This document shows, in pieces, positions 45,207 to 54,114 of a stretch of 54,114 bases of DNA; the first letter of the stretch is position 1, and each line of letters starts with the position of its first letter. The notes beneath the pieces were generated by a model that did not search any database, was not told the DNA's origin, and saw only the letters and a list, made by a program, of their open reading frames with translations. The stretch is taken from NCBI GenBank assembly GCA_051453625.1, contig JBOZIK010000001.1:181825205-181879318 (forward strand), read 5' to 3'. Both the position numbers and the translations under genes were made by a program. The DNA comes from Welwitschia mirabilis. Its lineage: Eukaryota; Gnetophyta; Gnetopsida; Welwitschiales.

Positions 45207-46588
45207 TATTAGCAAAATCCTAGTTTTAATGATTTTACTTATTAAATGTAATGTGTCTAATGTACAGATAAGGTACTAGAGAGTATCTAGATTGAAAATA
45301 AGGATCAAACTAACTAAAATTCAAGGCCAAAGGAAATTAATAGAGTATAAACATAAAGCTCAAGATCACAAAAGCTTTAGCTCAAAATTCATGAGGACAT
45401 ACAAAGTTGACTAAATATGTATACAAATTTGAAGATGTCTATGAGAAAGAGGTCTATACTAACAAATACACCTAGGATAAACTTGAACCTAAGACCAAAA
45501 AAAATGTCTATCCTATAGAAGACATCTATATTGCATCAACTAATGAAAGAAGTCAACTATGTTGAAGATATTTATACTGAACTAAAAAAATATGATAGAG
45601 AATAGTTGTATGATTAGATTAAAATGATGAATTATTTATTACCTAGGAAATTAGACTAGTTTTATGTGATGAATTCTTGATGCCTAAGAATTATGGATAT
45701 AGTACTTTGAAGCTTATTGAAATTTGGACAATTTGACTAAAACATCTTTCAGGTTAAAGATATTTACTTGTAAGAGAAGTCTACTATTGTGCAAACATCT
45801 ATCCCAAAAAATTGATGAAAAATTAAATAGCCATTAAGTAAGTAAATATAGCCTTTTATAATCATTGTACTATGTTTAAAATATTTCAAATTTCTACATC
45901 ATTAGGGAAAAGAGAAATAATATCTTTCAATTATAAAGGGCATAAAGAATGAAGAATAAAGGATTATTTGAATGAATGATTGACATAGTACAAGTAGAAA
46001 TATTTTGTTCATAATGACAATACTTCTTTTCTAAAGAAATTACATGATCTCTAGCATACCCACTATTTCAAACTCTAATATTGGATTTTTGTGGATGAAT
46101 ATATTAAAGAAAACTTAAGAAACTATCTTGGTGATACCTTTTTAAAATTATTACCCTTTCATTATATATCTACTAGTATTTTATTATAGGATTATCATAT
46201 TATTGAATCCATTTATTCTAGTTTAAAATGTTTTATATCCTTCTTTACTAGTATCTCTTACTTATGAATATTCTTCTTGTAACTTCATTCAGTAATTGAA
46301 AGTGTTATTAAATATTGATCTATTATAATCCATGAGGAGAAGAGATTTCTACTTTATGAGGAATATCTCATTTATATGTAAGTTGGGTGGTGCTATAAAA
46401 TCACTATTTTTACAAGTAACAAATATCTAGAGGTATAAAGGAAAACTACTCTTTGAGTGTGTACTTACCCTGGTTGGGGAACCACGTTAAATCAATAAAG
46501 TCTTCATTACACATTTTATTTGTTTTTTGTTATAAATTTTTATTTGATCAAAATTATTCTTCCCTTTATTTTAGTTTAATGAACCTCA
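45207..46588 (+). mobile_element. 5' LTR of SIRE-type copia
   Basis: Ends CA at 46588, two bases before a PBS. The left border is taken at TATTAGCA (45207), where one would expect TGTTAGCA. It contains the style of sequence known from SIRE LTRs: repeated 'gaagt(c)tatactg' and 'aagacatctatatt' words (45430-45600), and near the end 'tggttggggaaccacgttaaat..ataaagtcttc' (about 46473-46505). Length about 1.38 kb. Confidence 0.7.
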
Positions 46589-46590
46589 AG

Positions 46591-46602
46591 TGGTATCAAA
46601 GC
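46591..46602 (+). other. primer-binding site of SIRE-type copia
   Basis: TGGTATCAAAGC, one base from TGGTATCAGAGC, the complement of the 3' end of plant initiator-Met tRNA; two bases after the LTR end. Confidence 0.85.
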
Positions 46603-46619
46603 AAATACTCATGAGAAGG

Positions 46620-47590
46620 AGTAACATCCTTGGTAAACTATGTAAAGAATTCCATTCATCAGACATCCACTCTTTGATGGGATAAACCATGCATATTAGA
46701 AGATAAGGATGTAGGTGTACTTATAGTATTTTAAGCTTTAGATTTGATAAAGCATTAAAGATGGATAGTCAAAATGTATAAAAACTATTATAGATGTTGT
46801 AGGAAACTCCATCGCTAAAATCAAACCTATAAGAAACTAGGAAGATAAAAAAAAGGAAACCTTCATGTATGACTCAAATGAAAAAAATGCTCTCTACTAA
46901 ACCCTAAATATGAAGGAAGTTAACCTATTAGCTAGATGAAAAACTACGTGAGAGGTATGAAATGTTTTGCTAGTAACATATGAAGGAATCTCAATTGTCA
47001 AGTAACCAAACCTTCTAGTTTGAACTAGTTAGTTTGAAAACTTAAAGATAAATAATCAAAATAGTATACATGAATATTTCATAAGGATTAATAACATTGT
47101 GAATGACACATGTGGAATTTCTAAAAATCTTCTAGAGGCCAAGGTAATTCAAAAGATGGTTAAATCATTCACTATAGTATATGGGATAAAAAATAATTAT
47201 AATTAAATAATCAAGATATTTTAACATAATAAAGATTAAATAATTACAAAGTTCTTTAATAGCTTATGATAATAATCTCATTCAATATGTATCCTAAAGA
47301 ACAATCCCATTACTTTTAAGGCTAGTAATAACTCAAGAAAATCTTTCAAAGGTAAAGCAAAAGAAGTGTTAAATAGACTTAACTTAGAAGAAGATGTAAA
47401 GGTTGTCCTAATAGGATTAAGAGTTTTCTTTTATGAAAGAACAACATAAAGGAGAACTACATAAAAACATTAAGATTTCAAGCCAAAGGTAAATATTCTA
47501 CTATTTTCTCTTTCTTCTAACAATGATATTTCTAAATTAGAATGTTGGGTTTATAAAGGATGAGAACATATAGTTTTGAAATGTTATGAA
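46620..47590 (+). pseudogene. SIRE-type copia gag remnant with zinc knuckle
   Basis: UBN2-type gag. The plus-strand frames contain LLVTYEGISIVK (about 46970-47005; family 'LE.THEGTS.VK'), then FENLKINNQNSIHEYFIRINNI (in two parts, about 47035-47095; 'FE..KM.E.ESI.EM..RF..I') and LLEAKVIQKMVKSF (about 47120-47170; 'KI.RSLP'). The zinc knuckle is at 47540-47587: C-W-V-Y-K-G-stop-E-H-I-V-L-K-C. It has the spacing of CCHC, but with Tyr for the second Cys and Glu for the Gly before His. Both are G-to-A type changes. Confidence 0.83.
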
Positions 47591-48360
47591 CCTAAACAAT
47601 TATAGGAAAAAAGAACAAAATAAAGAGTCCATAAGAAAGAAATCATTCTTTACAAGTTGGGAAGATGATGGAGATGTGATGAAAGTAGAAACATCAAACA
47701 ACAAAAGAGCTCATCCACCCTGAATGAACATCATCCATACTCAAAGTGATCATGAAGAAGAAAATAGAGAACCAAAATTAAAAATTAAATAAAAATGAAG
47801 TATTAGACTTTAATAAAGGTATGACATAAAATCTGAAGAGTTCATTACGTTGTAAAAAGTATGCTCTAAGATGAAAAAAATGCTTCATACTCATGAATTA
47901 TCATATAAACAAGAAAAGATTTTATGTAATAGATTATCATCTCAAAATGGAGCTCTTAAAGCTAAGATTAGTAAGCTAACATATGAATTAAAGAATGTTA
48001 AATAGGAATTGTTGATGCTAAAAGAATTAAAAACAAAATTTACTTAAGGTAAAGAGAACCTAAATAGCATCCTTAAATAGTGTAGGAGTTCAAATGATAA
48101 AAGTAACTTTGGACAAAATGAATCCTTCACTAGTACTTTAACGTAATTATTCAACAAATGGAACAACAAGACAAGGCATGAACATATAGCTTACATTAAT
48201 AATATAATCTATTACCACTATTACAAACATGATCATTATCAATTTAACTACTAATTTAAGTTCAATAGTAGATATTATGCTAATATTGATAAGAGGCTGA
48301 AAAGAATAGTATAATGTTTTGTGTAAGTAAAACCAAAGAAGGTATGAATTCCAAAATTAA
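47591..48360 (+). pseudogene. SIRE-type gag-protease linker with coiled coil
   Basis: An open stretch at about 47880-48004 reads ELSYKQEKILCNRLSSQNGA, followed by LKAKISKLTYELKNVK, a heptad-like pattern of Leu/Ile and charged residues. A coiled coil between the zinc knuckle and protease is typical of SIRE-type gag-pol. Stops at 48005 and beyond are at Gln-like codons (TAG, TAA). Confidence 0.7.
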
Positions 48361-48399
48361 GGCTAGTTCTTATAGCTCAGATTACTTTACGTTCTATGA

Positions 48400-48600
48400 A
48401 GAGACATGCCTAGTGTATTGATAGTGAATGTTCAAAACATATGACTAGTAACAAATTAAGTTTTACTTGCTTGATGGAGTAAGACAAAGAAGTGATTACC
48501 TTGTATGATAGCACACAAGCTTCCATTGAAGCTATTAGAACTAAAAGAAGGTAATCTACCTAAGGTAAAAGATGTATGTTATGTAAAAGTTTTATAATAT
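48400..48600 (+). pseudogene. SIRE-type copia protease remnant
   Basis: From 48414: C-I-D-S-E-C-S-K-H-M-T-S-N-K. The family reads 'W.LDSGCSRHMTG.K', so the catalytic Asp-Ser is kept but the Gly is Glu (GGA-to-GAA). It is followed by LSFTCL and, near 48495, ITLYDSTQASI (family 'VTFGD......I'). It would process the polyprotein; here it would be inactive. Confidence 0.82.
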
Positions 48601-48769
48601 AATTTACTTCATCTTAACTATGTGATGGAAATTTCTATATAACATTTACCAAAGAAGATTATGTCATAAAAGAGTATAATTCAAATTAGGCCTTATTTAT
48701 TAAAATTAAAAAATCAAAAGTTTGTATCACTATCTTATAAAGACACCAAGTGTTTGTTAAGCACTACAG

Positions 48770-49960
48770 GTGAAGTAAAGTTATGGTATAGAAAGCTTAG
48801 TCATATAAACAAGAACATACTAAAGACCTTATTCTCAAAATATATGATAAAAGGACTTCTCAAGTTACACAATTTTAATGATTACCTATGCAAAGCTTGT
48901 CAAAAATAAAAGTAAACAAGGGTAATATTTTTTCAAAAAAAAACTTTATCATTGCTAAACATTCATTAGATCTTCTATACCTTAATATTTTTGTTGCATC
49001 TCCTACTAAAAGTTTTAGTAAGAAAAGATATTACTTAATTGTTGTTAATGATTATTCATACTTTAGATAAATGGCCTTCTTTACACAAAAGGATGAGTCT
49101 TTGATATTTTTTCTAAGTTGTGTATTAGGTTACAAAATTAGAAATAATACAAAATCAAAATAATAAGAAGCCATAATGGTAGTAAATTTAAGAATGAAAG
49201 GTTCAAAGATTTTCATGAATTATTTTACATTCTTTAATAATTCTCTACTTGAAGAACACCAAAATAGAATGGGACAGCTAAAACAAAGATGTAGGTACTA
49301 AACAAGATGATAAGAATAATGATGCATGATTAATAAGTTTCTTATCATTTTTGGACAGAACCCATTAACACTACTTGTTATATTTCCAACTAAGTTCTGG
49401 TAAGACACTTGACTTTTGAAACTTAATATGAAATATGGTTTAGTATGAAATCCTTAGTAAGTTATTTTTATGTTTTTAACTCCAAAAGTTTCATCTTATA
49501 CAAAAAAATATAAGCTTAAAAAATTTAACACTAAAGTTAATAATGATATATTTTTAGATTACGCAATGGTTATTTAAGCCTATTTATTGTTCAATAATAG
49601 AACACATGTAGTGGATAAAATCATTTATATTAAAATAGATGATACTAACTTAACTTCTATCTATGTGTAAGATGACAACACTCTAATAACCCTTCAACAT
49701 AATGAGACAGTGATGAGAAGAAGGAAGAAGAATCTAAAAGGTAAACCTCATAAAATATGATCAAATTGAAAAAGAGCCACTCTACTAGGAACATTATGGT
49801 ATTTTGTATGATAATATTTAAAATCAAAGTAATATTAATGAGTTTTATGGATTTGTAGCTTAAATTTCATAAGTAGAACTCAAAAACTTTAGTGAAGTAA
49901 AGGGTGATAAGTATTAGATGCTCACAATGTAAGATGGATTAAAATAATTTTAAAGATGTA
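48770..49960 (+). pseudogene. SIRE-type copia integrase remnant
   Basis: The pre-integrase zinc domain (48780-48910) is well kept: LWYRKLSHINKNIL, LLKLHNFNDYLCKACQ. It has Tyr for the first His of 'LWHRRLGH', while the second His and both Cys are present. The open frame 48888-49070 holds HSLDLLYLNIFVASPTKSFS and KKRYYLIVVNDYSYFR, matching 'PLELLHMDLFGP.....GG.RY.LVIVDDYSRFTW'. The first catalytic Asp is Asn (GAT-to-AAT). Next, RSHNGSKFKNERF (about 49165-49203) corresponds to 'RSDHG.EFEN..F' with the second Asp lost. Farther on 'TVVNKIIYIKIDDTNL' near 49610-49650 resembles 'VVEESIHV.FDD'. Confidence 0.87.
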
Positions 49961-49964
49961 AAGT

Positions 49965-50275
49965 TTAAAAACTCACTCTAGGATCATCTAATGAACTAGC
50001 AGTAGGCATAAAATGGATTTTTAAAACCAAAATTAATGAAAATGATAATGTGATTAGAAATAAAGTATGACTAGTAGAAAAAGGTTACAATTACCAAGAA
50101 GGAATTAATTTTAAAGAAACCCTTACTCCTATGTTACATACAAAATTGATTAGAATGCTTTTGGTCTTTGCATGTGTTAAAGGATTCATGCTTTATTAGA
50201 TGAATGTTAAAAGTGCCTTTTTGAATGGATTTCTTCAAGAGGAGGTATGTGTTAAGTAACTTGAAGTTTTTACTA
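49965..50275 (+). pseudogene. SIRE-type copia RT, N-terminal part, cut by LTR insertion
   Basis: One frame from 50014 to 50275: WIFKTKINENDNVIRNKV, then LVEKGYNYQEGINFKETLTP, then LIRMLLVFACVKGFMLY, then MNVKSAFLNGFLQEEVCVK. It matches 'WVF..K.DE.G...RNKARLVAQGY.Q.EGIDF.ETFAPVARLE.IR.LLA.A....F.L.QMDVKSAFLNG.L.EEVYV.QP.GF'. The three in-frame stops (TGA, TAG, TAA) stand where the family has Arg, Gln and Gln (CGA, CAG, CAA). The reading ends abruptly at 50275, where TGTAATGTCC starts. The palm motif YVDD would follow beyond the inserted element. Confidence 0.9.
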
Positions 50276-52606
50276 TGTAATGTCCTCATTTTTAACATTT
50301 AAGAATGATATAAACTTTTATTAATTAGTTGTTATCAACATAACCTAGCCCTTTTAGTATGGAGTGTTATCTACCAATTTATGTTTAAATTTATCAAAAA
50401 CTATAAAATAATGTTATCAAGACTATAATACCCATTATATTATCTAGGAACTTCAACTCTTAACCTACTGTTTAACTCTTAGTCAACTAGATCACTATGT
50501 TATACTTTTATGTAAGATTGCAATAAGTAATAGTTGACTATAGTTTAACTATGGTATCATGAAATTAAACCATCTAAGAGATACATATAGACATATTTGT
50601 CCATATACTCTTTACAAAAAGAAAGGAATTTAAACTTTAACAATATGTTAACCATCTGTACTATAATTACACTTAAGATTACTGATATAGTAAATAATAA
50701 TTAATGATAATATTAACTACAAGTGCATTAAATTATATTACTAAAAGTGATTTACCAGTATTAATGAATCTACAAGGTGCACACATAATACATTCTTTAA
50801 GTAAACTTATAAAAGAAGAAGATAACTTGCACATATAGTTCTACCATTTAGGAATAAATAAACACATCACCTGGAAATTTATAAATGCTTCTTATTTAAT
50901 TTTTAAACTAATCAAGTATAAAATTAATCTTAATATAATAATTATCATAAGCTCTAGAACACATAAGTTCCCAAGTAAGATCTTATGCAACAACATAAGA
51001 AAAGTATTGACATCATGCCAATAACTAACGTAAAATCACAAAAGTCTTCTAACAATAACATCTAGTAGAGAACGAAAGAAGTCAAATAGAAATCTAGTTT
51101 TACATTGCATCATTAGCTCAATCATGCATCTTTGTAGCATTGATTCCTGCATATGCAAGTATGATGTGAGAACTATTATCCAACATAGTTCCTAGCATGG
51201 CCCTAGGAAAAGGAATAGGCAGATAAAAATTCCCAAGTTAAGGTATAGACTAAGTTATAATATACATGACCATGATTACTCATCAATTTAATTTATATTC
51301 TTTAATTTTATCTCATAACATTTACAAGTAAGCCAGTTGCACACAATTAGGAGGGATAAGATTATCATAAGTGTGAACATATCTTTCCCTTTCTTCCTGG
51401 AGGTTTGGTTCCATTGTCATGAGACTCACAATAGAGAGTTACACTCTTTAAGGTTTGAACAACTAGTTATCTTAGTTAAAATTTAACTTTCTTACTTAAT
51501 ATTAGTATCATTGGTTAACAAGATAATCACATGCAAGAGTTACAAGGGTTAGTTAACCAGACTCAATCACGAACAGTTATCAACAAGATGACACATTATT
51601 TACAAGGACTTCACAAATGACTTACATAAGACATAGACTCTATACCTCTTCTAGAAGACTCTCGCAAGATAACATTAAGAGACTATAGGATTTTCATAAA
51701 GATAGTAGCGCATACATGACAATGTAAAACATATTGTATTCATATGAAATTCACAAAATACCAATACATAAAATGATTTTAGAACATGCAAGAAGATACA
51801 AGTATTTATAAGAAAGATTGAGAACCATACCTTGTCTTATTCTATACTCCAAGATACTTCTCTTTATTTCCAAGCTCCACATGATTTCAATTTGCACGGT
51901 ATACTCCTATGACTTTAATGATTGCGAACTCAGGTATTTATAACATAGGACTAATAGCAGGATTAATAATAAGGCTTAAGTTTAATAGACAATTTAGGTT
52001 CCCTTAACCCATCCTTTCCAGGCCTAGCGACTAGGTGTAAACAATAATATAACAATACCTCATAAGTCACTTTAACTACATGAAATAAATAATAGAAGCT
52101 AATAATTAAAATCACATATATTTTTCACTACAGGAATAAAAAAAAGTTAAGAGAATTAATTTCAAGTTGTAGTTTCAAAAATATAAAATACTTTAAGAAA
52201 TCTAAATGTACAATAAATTACAAGAGAAAATACTTTAGATTACATATAATTACTATTTCATGGACAAATATAATTAAAAGAAATATACATCAAAGCTGTA
52301 GTTAGTCTCCAAGATAAATCAAGTATTCAATTTTTTACTATAACAAATAAAACTCATACATAATCAATAGTAATACCACAATCAACTCAATCTTTTAATC
52401 AATTAACTAAAAGAAATAATTATAAGTTAATATTTCAATAAATTATACAATAAATAATCATGCAAATACCTAATTTAACTATTACTTTTATTATTTTAAA
52501 CAATTTGGAAATAGACTTATTTATGTTTATTAGATTTTTAATATTTTATTTTTTAATTCAAATTAACTAGGAAGGTTTTCAAACTTAGGAAAATCTATAC
52601 ATAACA
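50276..52606 (-). mobile_element. 3' LTR of a third chromovirus-type element
   Basis: Boundaries: TGTAATGTCC at 50276, interrupting copia RT, and ..ACATAACA at 52606 (decayed TGACA), followed by a polypurine tract. Length 2331 bp. In contrast to the other chromovirus LTRs it starts directly with the body and has no extra PBS modules. A minus-strand TATA-like box (TTATAAATACC) is at about 51933-51943. Words such as 'aactattatccaacatagttcctagcatggccc' have counterparts at 1655-1690 and 33553-33595, so it belongs to a related family. The rest of the element lies to the right, beyond the window. Confidence 0.78.
51933..51943 (-). promoter_or_regulatory. TATA-like box of LTR promoter
   Basis: On the minus strand TTATAAATACC; in element orientation inside the LTR. 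Confidence 0.4.
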
Positions 52607-52660
52607 ATTCCCTCCTCCTTAAGATGTATTTCTTGAAAACTTGATAGTAGCTTGGGTTTG
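52607..52660 (-). pseudogene. polypurine tract and pol C-terminal tip
   Basis: On the minus strand AAGGAGGAGGGAAT directly precedes the LTR. The last codons of pol overlap it: FQEIHLKEEGIV, matching the chromovirus ending 'LEDKVHLK.EGNV'. This arrangement matches 34083-34130. Confidence 0.65.
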
Positions 52661-54114
52661 TGTTGTAAAATCTCACTTATTAATCATCATGTTACTTAAT
52701 TTATTACTTATCCCAATCACTAAGCCTTCTATGACTTAGTTATTTTCTTCAAACTACCATTTTTTTGGGTCCAATATTTATGACATAATTTGAAAGATTA
52801 ATTTGATCTTAATTTGAAGTAAGTTTTGATTTCATTAGTAGCAAGTATCATTTGTAAAATCAAGGTGCATTAAGATTAGATCATCAATCAAGAAGATAGT
52901 TTCAAGGAGTAAGAAATCAAGGTACTTCACCAACTATTCTAACAATGCAAGGTAAGTAATGAGACCATATTTAATACAAGAATAGCAAGTGTAAGTTATA
53001 AGAGATGTATAATAATCATGCAAAATACATAACATGACTTGAATTAGGTATAAGATAAGAATTAAGATTAGACAAGTTCAGTATATTTTCAAAAGCACAA
53101 ACCTATGTTCACATGACAAGATATCTTTAGAGGTTTTGAAATTTTAAGAAATCATACGATTTTAGAAAATAAGGATTTCTTTAAACACAAAGAAGTGCAA
53201 GAACTATATGGTAGTGTAATCATACCTAAATTGAAAGTAACACTAGAAGAATAAAAGGTACAAGAAAACCATAAAGATTATATAAGATATACAACAGGTG
53301 AATCTATGTTGTCTAGGATTTAAGCAACAAATAGGGTTATAGGAGAAATCTAAGACCATATACAAAATTAACATAAAGTACTTCTCAAATTTTCTTATTA
53401 AAGAAACTTATGCTTTCATACTTCATAGGTTAGAAAGGCTATACAATAATGGTAAGTGTACTATGATGACTTAGTTTTCGAAATAATAAGTATATTAACA
53501 CATAAAAAAATGGGAAATATGTTTAAATGATCTTCAAGTTATGAACATGACATAGATGTTATCATTTCTAACATACCTTTATGGTGTTATGTTGTTTGTG
53601 ATTACTATCTTAACTACTCTTCTAGCTTACTAAGGTGATACTTAAAATTACTCTAGTAAATAGTAATTAGTCATTCCAGTGATCATAACTATACTTAAAT
53701 CTATTGTTTCCTATACTTTTAATTCCTTTCTTCTTTTAATATTACTAGAATATGGATTAACTACATACATAGTTCTTAGACTATGTTTTACATCTCTTAT
53801 GCCATAAAAATTATCTAAATCATATATGTAAATCTTAAGTTATGGTTTAAAAGCTTAAGATGATGAATATCATCATACATAAACAAAAGCTTGCTTCAGC
53901 CATTAAATATATATTTATAAGGGTATAGCACCAAAAATTAGACCATGTAAATTTTCAATTCCTTAATACCTTTCACCAGTTGTAGAGGAGGTTTTTCATG
54001 CTTATGAGGAGTAAAATTGCCTTAGCATAATAATAACTATTTAAAACACTAGAAAAGGAGGACTATCCATCTTCTATAATACTCCTATTTAAATTTATAC
54101 ATAGACTTATGGTT
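52661..54114 (-). other. interior of third chromovirus, strongly decayed
   Basis: It should hold the integrase/chromodomain end of pol on the minus strand, but no motif is secure. Part of it (about 53150-53290) resembles 18455-18640, which suggests an LTR fragment of another element inserted here. Confidence 0.4.

Overview
This window reads as intergenic heterochromatin from a flowering-plant nuclear genome. It is very AT-rich. No intact host gene, tRNA, rRNA or CRISPR array is visible. Everything recognisable is transposable-element sequence of kinds found in angiosperms: Ty3/gypsy elements of Tat, Athila and chromovirus type, Ty1/copia elements of Tork and SIRE type, an En/Spm (CACTA) DNA transposon and a tRNA-derived SINE. 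All coding remnants carry stops and frameshifts. Most stops fall where the family has Arg, Gln or Trp codons, as expected from C-to-T decay of methylated DNA. The species cannot be named from what is here.

Layout. 1-633: microsatellites and the leader of a minus-strand chromovirus; 634-3271 is its LTR. 4.6-8.8 kb: plus-strand Tat-type gypsy pol (protease, RT, two RNase H domains, integrase). About 10.4-14.46 kb: minus-strand CACTA transposon lacking most of its transposase catalytic domain, inserted in the integrase of a minus-strand Athila-like element (14.46-18.17 kb) that has itself lost most of its RT. 18.2-30.3 kb: decayed LTR-like AT-rich sequence with a 26-bp minisatellite, a possible gypsy 3' end, a dispersed LTR-like repeat and a SINE with target-site duplications (TSDs). 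30.3-44.65 kb: plus-strand Tork-type copia, split by a complete minus-strand chromovirus (31893-40737) with a perfect 5-bp TSD, and probably by a second insert (about 40985-42190). 45.2-50.3 kb: plus-strand SIRE-type copia with LTR, PBS, gag, protease, integrase and the start of RT, cut off at 50275 by another minus-strand chromovirus whose 3' LTR is 50276-52606 and whose body runs past the window end.

Most interesting structure. The chromovirus LTRs end in a ladder of roughly 60-bp modules. Each module looks like an LTR terminus followed by a tRNA primer-binding site. The extra-copy number differs between LTRs (0, 2, 3 and 3), and similar modules continue into the untranslated leader. This suggests that priming from downstream PBS copies has moved the LTR edge outward. 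Two further points: the 637-bp assembly gap at 32519-33155 has identical 38-bp sequences on both sides and is probably an artefact, and the same chromovirus carries a tandem duplication of its leader/gag segment.

Coordinates of decayed domains are approximate (tens of bases). Family names rest on motif recognition by eye.
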